In this document: positions 45,476-56,929 of the stretch, one piece after another
Layout of the letters: the number at the start of each line of letters is the position of its first letter
How positions within the stretch are numbered: the stretch's first letter is position 1
Assembly: GCA_036924085.1 (NCBI GenBank)
Contig: JAVGWX010000005.1
Location: forward strand, 73,442,547-73,506,546
Direction of reading: 5' to 3'
DNA length: 64,000 nucleotides
Source of the DNA: Ariolimax columbianus
Taxonomy: Eukaryota; Mollusca; Gastropoda; Stylommatophora; Arionidae
The notes under the pieces: model-generated
The model's input: the letters and a program-made list of their open reading frames with translations, nothing else
What the model was told of the DNA's origin: nothing
The model's database searches: none
Made by a program: the position numbers and the translations under genes

Positions 45476-46526
45476 GGGACACACTTTAAACTTTCTGTGT
45501 TAAATAACACCTTATGAAGTGAGATTCAAGCCTTTCCATACTGCCCACTCGTCCTCCAATGAATGCTTAATAGCTTCTGACTCTCACTATCCACTATTTG
45601 ACACACTGTTTCGTTCTCGTGCATTCTTCTAAAGTCGCTGCCATCTTGGATATGGTTTGATGAAGTCATACTTCTCATCAGAACGACGGACCTGCAACTT
45701 ACTGATACCTCAATTGCATAACTAAACATATATGTAGTCAAGTGGTCTTCTATGCGTTGGTGGTTTTCTCTTTCAATAATACGGCTATTTTAAGTTACTT
45801 CTTCTCCTACAAATAAGGTTAGAAAGTAGTTATATTTGAGAAGAATAACAGCAGTTTACAAAAGCAAGAATTAGAGCAAGGGTGTCATAATGTAAGAAAA
45901 CGTCAGACTCTGAATCTGAGTCAAGTACCACTTTTTGATCTGAATTGGAAGATCTAGAAAAAGAATTCGGACGACGACTGCATATTATTAATTTCATCAA
46001 TCAATCCATTAATTAATTAACTAGTAAATAAATCGTTCAATCAACCAATTAGTCGCTCGATCAAACAATAAATCAATCAAACCTTTCAGTGATGAGAAGG
46101 TCTTCCATAAATACACGCCGTTTTTCCATGTTTCCCTGTTTCCTTTATATTTGTCGCAACCTCTCTTCTCCGTGAGTGTTTTGAGCTACCTCTATATTTC
46201 TTGCCCTGGACATTACAAAAGAGAAACTGACTTGTAGGCATGTAAGCCAGGCTGCTAAATGGGCCTTTTATCCAGCGTCATCGCATTATCTTCACATCAA
46301 GTACCAGCTATGAATGTCCAACACTTTCCTGCAGTTGTTCATTGAGGACTTTGTCATTCCATTTCAGTCCTCCTGTACCACGAAGCAGCCATTAGTGAGA
46401 ACTTGGACCTTTCTCGTTGTAGTTTTTGTTGTTTCCTATGTTACAGATCTAATTAATACAACGGACTTCATTGTAGCTGAGGATTTCTTTTTTGAGATTA
46501 ACTTAACTTCCTTAGACTTCAATAAG
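45476..46526. other. Unassigned region
   Basis: Some AATCAATCAA-type sequence at 45995-46085; a 72-codon frame at 46314-46532 without recognisable motifs. Confidence 0.35.
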
Positions 46527-47365
46527 TTGTGACAGTTCCAGCTGGAGCATGGGCGTTTAGGCCATGGGAGATTGGGCTGGCGACTCTGATGAACAAATGT
46601 TGCCAGAATGGTTTGGACGAACGCAGATCACGCCAGGACCAATCACCGTTTCGACACTAGGTCAACAAAGGAAACGACGAGCTTAGGTCGAAGACTTTGT
46701 CTAGTACAGGCATGGGTGTCCGACTTGGCGTGAATTGAGGTTGGTGACAGTCCGATGCTGCCACGGCCGGCTACGACATTTAAAGTGACAGTGACTCGTT
46801 GATAGTAAACCTATAACATCTAGTTGGGGTAGTTCCAAATTGGAGTGATGGCTAAATCAGACAGCCAACAGAAGCCATTTGGACAGCCATGTTGTATATT
46901 GAGATTTAAAAATACACTGCAGGGGAAAAACTCGGGACACTGGCTAGGAGATTAGCCCAGTTGCTGTCAGGAAGGCTGAGAGTGAGTCTCAAAGTGAGAG
47001 TGTGTGCAGGGTGATTGTATCATCTTAGACCTCGAGTTTTGGCTAGTCGCTCCCAATCGGTGTTTATGATAGACAACCTGTGAACAGTACGATGTCTGAA
47101 TGTGTGTTGTACGTACAGGACACATTGTGAACGATGTGTATTCTGCTTATGTGTAAGAGTACAGATTCGCGTTAATACGTGAAGGGAGCTAAGTATTTAT
47201 GAATACACAGATCGCCTGAATACGTGATTTGATTATGTGTAAGCTTACAGATTCGTCTGAGTTCGTCATCTGATCGTGATGACGAGATTGTGTGTTGAGG
47301 GGGCAGGAGAAAGGCGGTGAGTTAACTGGAGCCATTACGTTGTGGCTAGAATATTTCTTGAGGGT
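46527..47365 (+). repeat. Unnamed interspersed repeat, copy 2
   Basis: Resembles the minus strand of 29100-30030 in a long ordered series of words, from GTGACAGTTCCAGC.GGAGCATG and GGCGTTTAGG through GATCGCCTGAATACGTGAT to GTGTGTTGAGGG. Divergence is considerable and the ends are not certain. Confidence 0.65.
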
Positions 47366-48257
47366 GGGAATTTTAATTGTTTCAGGTTTAGACATAGAAT
47401 TTGGGTTGACACGTAGTTACAGGAACACCATCAATATCATATACGTGAAATACCTGGGGTCGTAAAATATATATATTTATATATGATTATTTAGTTTAGA
47501 TGTTTTTTTTACTTTTTGTTGATACAATGCAACGATTATTCTTGTAATAAATTACATTGTTTTGTTTTATGGTCAGGATTGTGGTTACTGTTTAATTTCT
47601 GTGTTGAAGTCGTGTCTTGGTGTAGATAAACGTTGTAACTCTTGAGATAAGTAAACTACGCAACTAAACCTAGACTACCACAAAAGTTACCCGGTACAGT
47701 GCAAGTGCTCTATTGTATTTTGTATTCTCAATTTGACATCTGTATCTGAACATCCGTTGAATTATCTATTGCTGCCAAAATTCACGAAATACTCCACATC
47801 TAGTAATAATTTGTCGTCAAACACAAGCTGTTCGTCGTTACCTACGTTTCTTCTAAAATTTGTTTATTGTAAATATGTAAATTATTATGAAAGTGTATCA
47901 AGTTGCAATGAAATAAAACCGTTAAATTGTTTAGACCTTTTACTTCTCATGTAGCCTACTTTAAAACAAAATTTGGGTCCTTGTGTGTGCGCTGTCTTAC
48001 TATATTCTGGGGAATACAAAACATTCGTGTTTATTAACTGATTCACTGAGTATAGTCGATATATTGCCTCACAAATGTACCCACGGTTCCATACAACTGA
48101 TTCATTGTCTTAAAGAATTGTCATGAATAAACTATACCTGGCATGAATAAATTGAACCCGTCCCAGTGCGTTGATACAGAATTATAGAAGGTGCATCATC
48201 ATGTGAAGCAGAATTATACAAACCAATTGTTAGGAAGCAAGCATGCAACTGGGGTCG
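47366..48257. other. AT-rich unassigned region
   Basis: No recognisable gene or RNA. Confidence 0.4.
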
Positions 48258-48560
48258 CTAGAAGAAGTCGTCAAAGGCATGCAAGCACTTATCCAACTGC
48301 TTGAGGAGACAGCATATTCCGGCCTTGAAAAGTGACGTTGATCGTTGAATCATTTGATCACTGCTGCTGTACCGGAATTGTTGGCTTTTCAGAGTTTCTT
48401 CTAAGGTTCTGAACAAATCAAAGTCGCATGGTGCGAGATCAGGGCTGTAGGTTTGGTATGACAGAACTTCACCCACTTCTCCGTACTAACGCTTCCTGCA
48501 CAATGTTCGTGACATGCGAAAGTAACCTGCTGGTACGTAAACAATTCTCAAAACGAAAAT
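48258..48560 (-). pseudogene. Mariner-type transposase C-terminal remnant
   Basis: Minus-strand frame contains YSPDLAPCDFDLFRTLEETL, the third catalytic Asp region of DD34D transposases, followed by a typical C-terminus. Just upstream, out of frame, is a TCHEH...VSTEKW block equivalent to the ANIVQKALSQKRW block of the copy at 52.2 kb. Only this third of the gene remains. Confidence 0.8.
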
Positions 48561-48845
48561 CGTCCTGTTTACAAACGTACTTCTTAATCCCAACTTTACA
48601 TGACAAAATTCAATGTTTCCATAGGCCAGAAATATAAAGTAGTCAATGAGTTAAACATAGAACCCGTGCACATTCAAGGCATTTGTAAATGATGGCAAAA
48701 GAAGCATGTGGATGGCGCTTTCAACCTCATTATGAAAAACTATATCTACATACACTTTAAAGCCTGTATATCAATTTCCTGTAAAGAGACCAACTGTTGA
48801 GATGTGGGCTATTCTTAATGTGGGCAAACATACATAATGAATAAA
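48560..48845. other. Unassigned spacer
   Basis: Nothing recognised. Confidence 0.4.
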
Positions 48846-49268
48846 CCCACCTGATACGTGATACCACTGTGTATTGTTAACAAATTAACCCACCTGATAC
48901 GTGATACCACTGTGTATTGTTAACAAATTAACCCACCTGATACGTGATACCACTGTGTATTGTTAACAAATTAACCCACCTGATACGTGATACCACTGTG
49001 TATTGTTAACAAATTAACCCACCTGATACGTGATACCACTGTGCATTGTTAACAAATTAACCCACCTGATACGTGATACCACTGTGTATTGTTAACAAAT
49101 TAACCCACCTGATACGTGATACCACTGTGCATTGTTAACAAATTAACCCACCTGATACGTGATACCACTGTGTATTGTTAACAAATTAACCCACCTGATA
49201 CACGATACCACTGTGTATTGTTAACAAATTAACCCACCTGATGCGTTATACCACTGTTTATTGTTAAT
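48846..49268 (+). repeat. 43-bp satellite, about ten units
   Basis: Near-perfect units CCTGATACGTGATACCACTG followed by TGTATTGTTAACAAATTAACCCA, spaced 43 bases; the last two units are degenerate. Confidence 0.95.
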
Positions 49269-50224
49269 AAATTAACCAAAATGAAGCGAGATGCTACCTA
49301 TATTGATAATGACTAAGTGCAAATGAAACGTGAAACAACCGTGAAATGATAATGCACGTAAGTAACAGAAGCGTAATACGACTGTTTATTGATAATACCT
49401 TAACGCAACATAAACAAGCTATGTCCGGGGTCATTGCCATCAAAAACGCACGACCTAATCGCGCAGACAGTCATACTCTGATTTAAAAAAAAAACACAAT
49501 CGTCATCTTGCTCACCAACTGCCTACTGTATTACGTTTCTACGAGTATTTTAATTTTAGCCTCTTATCAATGTTGCTCAAGATTTGATGAAAGAGCTGAT
49601 TCTTGCTCTTAGAGCAATGGTCAATGTTTGACAAAGTGGCCAGTGACCATCTAGCCTGATGGCGTCTTCAAGAGCAGCAACCTACTCTTGACACCACCTC
49701 GCACTATCACATCAGTCTGCCTGCAGCTCTCCTTCCCACGGTGTCTCAGGCTAGTTGGTGATTTATTTTTTGGCTTCCATAGATTGTCGCCAAGTTATCA
49801 TAAGCATTTCTGTCTTTTGACTGGACTTGGTGTCCACAACATGGCGTCCTGTTGATCGTGTCAGGTTCTCTACTTAGGAAATGGCCAATACAATTGCGAG
49901 TTCCGACCGGTGATGAAAGTGATGACTGCGATGTTCAACAACTTGTGAGCTAGTTAATCCATCTCAGCTACTAAATCGATCCAGTCTTACGCGTTCATCT
50001 AATTCTTTATGTTTGGGTGCAGATTACTTTGTTTACATTCTGAATCAGACTTCACATTATTTTATTTATTACGGTTATGTGTTTATAATGGTTATTCTTG
50101 TCTGACCAGACGTGTCACATTGAAAATAGGACTTTCTTTCATTTATTTGTCGGTCCACTTGGAGTTGCTGTTGTTGTTTAATGAACATAATGAGTAAGTT
50201 CACTCTTTTGTGAAAAGGTTAAGT
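49268..50224. other. Unassigned region
   Basis: A decayed relative of the 43-bp unit near 49370-49400; otherwise nothing recognised. Confidence 0.4.
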
Positions 50225-50420
50225 GGCGGGGTGTAGTAGCGTTCCTCACATCCCGAGGGTGTTGATGAAGGTGGACCACGATCCTCCAGGGGGGAGGGGA
50301 GGTTTGTGCTATTTTTGGGTTCATCTGCGTGTCGTTCATTACTGTGGGGATTACATGGATCCACATCTCATCAGTCAGACTGCCTTGAAAACAGCATGTT
50401 TTCAGAGAACGCTATATGGA
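50225..50420 (+). repeat. Unnamed interspersed repeat beta, copy 2
   Basis: GTTGATGAAGGTGGACC, TTGTGCTAT, GTTCATCTGCGTGTCGTTCA, GGGGATTACATGGATCCACA, GTCAGACTGCCTTGAAAACA and GCATGTTTTCAGAGAA match copies at 40168 and 51340 in the same order. Confidence 0.75.
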
Positions 50421-50744
50421 AGAGAGATAGTAATCTTGGTTAGTATATTGACCCTGACGTGACTTTCCTTGTCAGTATCTTGTGCTTGACCCGGCCTGCG
50501 TAAATAGTTCAGCAGAGTTGTTGAGAAAGGCACCATCAAACCTGACGGTCCGTCCTCAGAGAAGTTTGCAATCAAGTGCAGAGTAAAACAAAGCTGTGTA
50601 CTTGTTCCAACCCTCAGGCAGACATTAATGAGTCTACACCGTTCCCATCAAGACTTTAGTTGTACACCATATATTGGAGTCATACAATAGTGCAGAGCGG
50701 AGATTGGAGCTGGCAATGCTGTGCACTCTCTATCTCAATGAAGT

Positions 50745-50912
50745 CCCAATGCGATATGTCGACACTCCTTGCTTTATGAATTCTAATGTCGATTGAAGTA
50801 CCAAGCGATATGTAGACATCCCTTGCTTCCTGGATTCTTATGTCGATTAAAGTACGAAGCGATATTTAGACACCCCTTGCTTCCTGGATTCTTATGTCGA
50901 CTTAGTGTCTTG
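50745..50912 (+). repeat. 54-bp tandem repeat, three units
   Basis: GCGATAT at 50751, 50805 and 50859 (54-bp period), with CCTTGCTTCCTGGATTCTTA in each unit. Confidence 0.9.
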
Positions 50913-51340
50913 CTATGTATTCGCTAAACACTGTAGTTCTCAAAATATATAACGAATGTAATCTTTTCGCATCTCCCTTCCCCCTTTTCCCTCCGGACGT
51001 CAATGATGACTTATCTTTGACATTTCATTTCACGCGTTTCAGATTTCATCTTTTGTGCCTTAGATACCCACAAAGTGATCTAGTGACCCCTTCTTGGTAG
51101 TAAAGAAAAGGGCAACTACTCCTCTATGCATGCAGTAAGAGACGACTAAAGAGAGTTGTGCATGGGACTAGCAATACAGACGGGATAAACAAATACTTAA
51201 GGGAGAGTTTGATTAACGCAGCAGTTGAGCTCTCGTGTTTATCAGCAAAAAGAGGGCGGGGGAGGGGGGGGGGCGGGGGGTGGGGCTGGGAAGAAAACTA
51301 ACGTCTTGTTAGGCAATATATACCGATCATTCATGTTAGT
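50912..51340. other. Unassigned region with a G-run
   Basis: GGGCGGGGGAGGGGGGGGGG at 51255 and the following GGGGTGGGGC make an uninterrupted G-quadruplex-type motif. No gene. Confidence 0.5.
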
Positions 51341-51535
51341 CAAGTTCATACAAAACATACTGGACACGTTCCTCAAGTTGGCTTCGTCACAGTCCTTCCT
51401 GGAAACGTGCTGTTTTAATGCAGCCTGGCTATCAATGTGAGGGATCGACGTAATCCCCGTAGTAGTAAGCAACACGCAGGTGAAGCAAAGTATAGCACAA
51501 CCGCCAGGAAGACCTCGCTTCACCTTCATCAGTAT
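51340..51535 (-). repeat. Unnamed interspersed repeat beta, copy 3
   Basis: Minus strand matches copies at 40168 (minus) and 50225 (plus): GATGAAGGTGAAGCG, GTTGTGCTATACTTTGCTTC, ACCTGCGTGTTGCTTACTAC, GGGGATTACGTCGATCCCTC and AAACAGCACGTTTCCAGGAA. A 95-codon frame here begins MKVKRGLPGGCAILCFTCVL, which looks like a signal peptide but is not conserved in frame in the other copies. Confidence 0.75.
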
Positions 51536-52080
51536 TTAAATTGCGTTGAAAGTTAAATTCGTTACACTAAAAAACACAACAATAACATTTTATTTTACTA
51601 TCGTGTAACGTTACACATGTGAGTCTGTATTATCATATATAAACGGTAGAGAAAAAACAGTGCATGCACTGTGGAATAGTTACACATCATTCCGAAGCTA
51701 GATTCTAGAACATGACTATTTTTACATATGCCACCGGAGATTGAGAAAGGAAAAGCAAAGTTGATAGCTTTTTTAAAAAAGAAGTTATTGAACGAGAAAT
51801 TGATGGAATGTTGAGTTCTAAAGAAAGATCGATTCTACGGAAATTGAAAATGTCACAGAGACGAACAACGATATTAATGTCTCTAAAACGACATTATAGA
51901 ACATTGTAGGAATACTGACTTTGCATTCTGCGAGCATACAGGTGGTAAAATATCATTTGTGAAAAGATTAACCAGATAGCCTGAGAAGTAAATATTTGCG
52001 ACAAATTAGTTTGGTTCAACCGAATTAAATATAGTAATTGTTATGAAGCAAACATGCCATAGGGTTAGTTATAAAAAGTC
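51536..52080. other. AT-rich unassigned spacer
   Basis: A weak transposase-like stretch (KEVIEREIDGMLSSKERS near 51780-51840) cannot be confirmed. Confidence 0.3.
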
Positions 52081-53110
52081 GCATTAGACATTCAGACACG
52101 CATTCCATTTATTTGGTAGACGACGGATGCCGTCCAAAAAACATGACTGTGCTTGCTCTTTGAACCACTTGGTCACCGAGGCCATGACGTTTTCATCGGA
52201 GTTGAATCTTTGTCCCTTCAGAAATTTGTTTAAGGGTCTGAACAAATGGAAGTCCCAAGGGAAGATATTGGGGTTATAGGATGGTTGTGGAAGTACTTCC
52301 CACCTTTTCTGTGATAATGCTTTCTGAACAATGTTCGCGACATGTGGACGCGCATTGTCGTGCAACAGAATCACACCACGCGAAAGCAAAGGCGTCATTT
52401 ATTCTTGATCGCTATATGCAGCTTGTCTAGTGTGTAATTGCAGAGGATGGCATTGATGTTCAAGCCAGGCTCTTTAAAGTCTACCAACAAAACTCCATTA
52501 TGGTCAAAAAACGCTGTCAGCATAACCTTACCAGCGGAAATGTAAGACTTTACTTTTTGTTTAGTTTCAATGATCCGGGATATTTACATTGCATGCTGGG
52601 AGTTTTACTGTTCGGCTCAAAATGGTGACACCATGATTCATCACCTGCCACTATGCGCAAAAGAAACGAATCCCCCACATGTTCGCATGGCAGCAAGTGA
52701 TTCACACTCCCTCCCATGTGTTTTTCTTTGTGGTAGTTGACCAGCAACCGAGATACCCGTTGTGAACACACCTTCCGATAATTCAGTTTCTTTCTAACCA
52801 CCATTTGAACTGTCCCTAGCGACACAGTAAATTCCTCTGCTAGCGAACGTAAGCTCCGACGACTGTCCACCCGAATTGCTGCATCAATTGTAGCGATGGC
52901 ACCTACTGACGCAGCAATATGCGCCTGACCTAGTCTCGGAAGATCGTTCCTTAACTCACGTCGTTCGTTAAACATCGTTGTCCAGAACTTAACTGTTATC
53001 TTCGACATACTTTTGTCACCATACATTGCCTGCATTCTGCGATGAATGTACACTGGTAGACATCCTTTAGCTGTTAGACACCGAATCACCGCTCTCTGGT
53101 CAACTCTGGA
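52081..53110 (-). pseudogene. Mariner-type (DD34D) transposase, frameshifted
   Basis: Nearly the full gene is readable on the minus strand. N-terminal helix-turn-helix region: VIRCLTAKGCLP, then FWTTMFNERRELRNDLPRLG. Linker: SLRSLAEEFTVSLGTVQMVV and YRKVCSQRV. Catalytic domain: VAGDESWCHHFEP (first Asp, about 52660), LLHDNARPHVANIV (second Asp, about 52360) and PWDFHLFRPL (third Asp, about 52245; normally YSPDLAPCDFHLF). Two breaks separate the blocks, one near 52550 (stop) and one near 52400 (stop). It is inactive. The 5' inverted repeat may lie around 53272-53294 (TACAAGGAGTGTTCCAATGA on the minus strand); the other end was not identified. Confidence 0.85.
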
Positions 53111-53291
53111 CGGATATCTGTATCACCACCCGCAATGTTTTCAACGGTCTGCTGAGGAAACTATGTGTCCGGGTGATAATGAAGTTTTACGAACTTGATG
53201 GTTGGTATGTGCTGTTTACAACTGAAGTGATGTCATGTTGACGTATGTTCACTGGGTAGAGTTCCGTCCGGTTTCATTGGAACACTCCTTG

Positions 53292-53366
<75 letters not shown>
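53292..53366 (+). repeat. (TA)n microsatellite
   Basis: About 36 TA units separating the mariner element from the RTE-like LINE fragment. Confidence 0.97.
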
Positions 53367-53371
<5 letters not shown>

Positions 53372-54027
53372 TAATCCATCTCATTGAAACATTATACCAA
53401 GATCAACAAGCCACTGTCCGAGTATATGGGCAAACATCGGATTGGTTTCCAGTACAAAAGGGAGAAAGACAGGGATGTATCCTCTCACCTTATCTGTACA
53501 ACATATATGCGGAATGTATAATGAGAAATGTTCGAGAAGATGTGAACATTGAAAGTTTCGACGCATTTACGATTGGGGGATACGAGATTCCAGAGTTACG
53601 ATACGCAAATGACACAGTGATACTATCAAGAAGTGCAAAAGGGCTAGAGCAGCTACTTTCAGCCGTTAATAGACATAGTAAAGATAAAAACCTGTTCATA
53701 AACATAAATAAAACAAAGATAATGACCACCGACAAAACACAATGTCAACATAAATTTACAGTGGGTGGTGAGGAAATAGATCAGGTCACACATTTTGAAT
53801 ATCTGGGCTCCAGAATTGACAAAAATGGCGACTGCTCGAAAGAAATCAGAAGGAGACTAGCTATGGCAATGCAGAGACTGAACAGCCTGAAGAAATTATG
53901 GCAGGGCACCAACAAAATGATAAAAAATAAAAGTCTTGAGAGCCTGTGTTTTTCCTGTGGCTGCTTATGGCTGTGAATCATGGACGATTACCAAAACTTC
54001 TAGACAAAGAATCGAATCCTTCGAGTC
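53366..54027 (+). pseudogene. RTE-like LINE reverse transcriptase, 5' part of a split copy
   Basis: The frame is open from 53365 to 53976: VQKGERQGCILSPYLYNIY (palm), then RYANDTVIL, where the catalytic YADD reads YAND (Asp to Asn), NININKTKIM, HFEYLGSRI and EIRRRLAMAMQRL. After a frameshift near 53945 it continues as VAAYGCESWTITKTSRQRIE. At 54027 it is interrupted by the rib-SINE and resumes at 57589. The same family is seen at window positions 1-1240. Confidence 0.88.
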
Positions 54028-54052
54028 TTCTTCATCGTACGCTGTTTACAGC

Positions 54053-54180
54053 GATATTTACGTTGCACTGTTTTAATTTGTTAGCCTGTGGCTCAGTGCA
54101 TCTGATTTCAACAGACGTTTCTGTAGGGTTGCCCTCCTTATCCTTTGGCTGTCCCCAGCGTAACTGCAAGGCAGCAGTTC
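54053..54180 (-). other. SINE-type domain of the rib-SINE
   Basis: Plus-strand words CGTTGCACTG, GGCTCAGTGCATCTGATTTC, CTGTAGGGTTGCCCTCCT and CCAGCGTAACTGC parallel CGTTGCACTG, GGCCCAGTGCATCCGACTTC, TGTAAGGGTCTGCTTCCT and GGGGTAACGGCTGG at 12406-12530 in the tRNA-headed SINE. Confidence 0.75.
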
Positions 54181-54639
54181 TTTTTGGTCAGAGTTGTCTC
54201 TCTTAGGAAGTTGTCTTGCAGGACTATCGAGTCTTCCCTACTCGTGTCTATAGGGTTCGGCAATGATATGATGGACTATGTACTAGTTTGTACTATCCCG
54301 GAAGAGAGGCAGTCCTGTGTGACTTTGTCCCAGGATCGTCACGTCATGCCAGAAACGTAGCATATGCATGTTAGTGAGGTATCTTTTTGCTCCCTTTATT
54401 TTCTCGGCTCATCTGCAGTGATGGTACGCCTAGCATTCCCCGCCACCCAGGAGGCTGTCACAATAGGGCAGGAGGTGCAATGTCCGCTGGACTGCATCTC
54501 TTCTGCGTCCATTGGAATGACTGATAGCAGACAGAGGCAAAGAGCGAGGAAGGAGTGCATTTTACCAGGTGCATTCCTGCGGCTCGACCGGGCCGGGCTG
54601 AGACGCAAGCCCCAGCAAGTCGTATCCTCCCATCACAGC

Positions 54640-55270
54640 GGTGCAGAGATTTAGGGCGGGATTCTGGCTTAGAAGCGTTCGGCCGTAGTCCCTCAGATGG
54701 TAGCTTATCAGCGAAGCACGTGGACCAAATGTCAGCGACCTGTGATTCCTCTCGAAATAGTGCATTTGACCAGGGGACAAGCCTGGTCATTGCACGGAGA
54801 TGTTGTTCGCCTGGTGTGCGGACATATCTCATGGTCAAGGGTTGAGTCTCAGCAGTTCGCAGTGAGGTAGCTGACCTACTGCTTAGGGCACCCCAACCGA
54901 GAACTAAGTCTTCTACAAATGGTTTCATACCTCATCGCCATATGGGGTGAATATCGAGCAGCTTCCCGCCCGCTTTGATCGGCGGACGGCAGAGACCTCA
55001 TTCTGCGGCTCGACCGGGCGGGGCTGGAGCGGGAGCCCCAGGTCCCCACCATGTCGAAGCCTCCCTTTGCAATCGTGCTGAACTTTTGAGCAGGATTTTG
55101 GCTTAGAGGCGTTCAGCCGTAATCCCTCACCTTGTAGCCTCGCGCCGTTGGCTTATCAGCCTAGTACGTGAACCAAATGTCTGCGGCTCCTCTCGAGTTA
55201 GGCAGGATTACCGTAGCAAAGCCCTGTCATGAGTAGGGTAAAACTGACCTATCTTTCGAGGATCTATTTC
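54640..55270 (-). pseudogene. Two tandem 28S rRNA 3'-end segments
   Basis: Distal unit about 54640-54775: complement of CGAGAGGAATCACAGGTCGC, TGACATTTGGTCCACGTGCT, AGCTACCATCTGAGGGAC and GAATCCCGCCC. Proximal unit about 54828-55270: AGGTCAGTTTTACCCTAC, GCTACGGTAATCCTGCC, GAGAGGAGCCGCAGACATTT, AACCATTTGTAGAAGAC and CAACCCTTGACCATGAGAT, all landmarks of the 28S 3' end. The composite at 33.2-33.9 kb has one unit, showing copy-number variation between family members. Confidence 0.8.
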
Positions 55271-55723
55271 CAGCACCCGTTCAATATTAGACCGGACGTA
55301 TTAATAGAGGGCTTTTTAGTTTTGTCAATGGCCAAGTTTCTGGAACCTGTGATTTCTGCAAGGTCAAGTCCAGATTACCATAGCAGACGCTCTTTCATTA
55401 GGGGGTTAAGAGACTGTCCTGTCTTCCGTGGGTCTAATACCAGCACACGTTCACTATTAGACCCAACGGAATTGCTCTCAATTTGACAGTCATTCTAAGG
55501 TATGGCGTATTAAATCAATTTATGCCGCAGGCTCCACTCCTGGTAGTGCTCTTCCGTCAATTCCTTTATCAAACACTGAATGCAGACCAACCGAGCCACA
55601 GATGGCATAACCCAAGATTTCTGAGGGTCTAAATCCAGCATCCGTTCCATATTAGACCCAAGGAAAGTGATCTCGGCATGTCTATAATTTCTGTGTTGGC
55701 CGTGTTGAGTCAAATTAAGCCGC

Positions 55724-55759
<36 letters not shown>

Positions 55760-55765
55760 ATTAAG
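55270..55765 (-). repeat. Chimeric 18S/28S repeats, two units plus 28S-like spacer
   Basis: On the minus strand GGAATTGACGGAAG starts lie at about 55760 and 55565, each running into CACCAGGAGTGGAGCCTG, then a GGTCTAAT.TGAACG..TGCTGG 28S-like element. One unit fewer than in the composite. Confidence 0.7.
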
Positions 55766-56929
55766 TTTCAGCTTTGCAACCATACTTCCCCCGGAACCCA
55801 AACACTTTGGTTTCCCGGAAGCTGCCCGCAGAGTCATCGAAGCAACTTCTGCGGATCGCTAGTCGGCATCGTTTATGGTCAGAACTACGACGGTATCTGA
55901 TCGTCTTCGTCTTTCGTTCTTGATTAATGAAAACATTCTTGACAAATGCTTTCGCAGCTGCTCATCTTGCGGCGATCCAAGAATTTCACCTCTAACGCCG
56001 CAATACGAATGCCCCCGTTTGTCCCTGTTAATCATTACCTCCAGTTCCGAAAACCAACAAAATAGAACCGAGGTCCTATTTCATTATTCCATGCACCATT
56101 ATTCAGGCAGCCGAGGCCTGCTTTGAACACTCTAATTTTTTCAAAGTAAACGCGCCGGCCACCCAGGACGCTCAGCGAAGAGCACCCGTGGGAGAGAGCC
56201 GGCAGACGGTAGGGCAAGAGACAACGGGCAGTGAACCGGCGCGAGCCGGACCGCAGGCTTGCGCCTGAGATCCAACTACGAGCTTTTTAACTGCAAGAAC
56301 TTTAATATACGCTATTGGAGCTGGAATTACCGCGGCTGCTGGTACCAGACTTGCCCTCCAATAGATCCTCGTTAAAGGGTTTAAAGTGTACTCATTCCAA
56401 TTACGGGGCCTCGAAAGAGTCCCGTATTGTTATTTTTCGTCACTACCTCCCCGTGCCGGGAGTGGGTAAGTTGCGCGCCTGCTGCCTTCCTTGGATGTGG
56501 TAGCCGTTTCTCATGCTCCCTCTCTGGAATCGAACCCTGATTCCCCGTTACCCGTTACAAACATGGTAGGCATGTCACATACCATCGACATTTGATAGCG
56601 CAGACATTTGAAAGATGCGTCGCCGGCCCATGAGGCATTCGATCAGCACAAAGTTATCCAGAGTCACCAGTGGGGACGCCGCAACCCCGCGAGGGGAAAC
56701 GACGATTGGTTTTGAACTAATGAAAGCGCTCTTTCCGCGAGGGTCGGAGCTTGGTTACCATGTCTTAGCTCTAGAATTGCCACAGTTATCCAAGTAGGAT
56801 CGTGTCATCTAAGGAACCTCGACTGATTTAAAAAGCCATTCGTGGTTTCACTGTGAGACAGTGTGAACTTAGACATGCATGGCTTAATCTTTGAGACAAG
56901 CATATGACTACTGGCAGGATCAACCAGAT
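55740..56929 (-). pseudogene. 18S rRNA 5' two-thirds, truncated
   Basis: Complement begins ATCTGGTTGATCCTGCCAG at 56929 and includes GCAGCCGCGGTAATTCCAGC (about 56335) and GAGGTGAAATTCTTGGATCG (about 55985). It stops at the AAGGAATTGACGG region like the other copy, so both share the same 3' truncation point and presumably one source molecule. It has small differences from the composite copy in most helices. Confidence 0.92.

Noticed and set aside
45526..45741. Penelope-like C-terminal fragment on the minus strand
   Set aside because: A vague resemblance of a 71-codon frame; no GIY-YIG motif or reverse transcriptase nearby.
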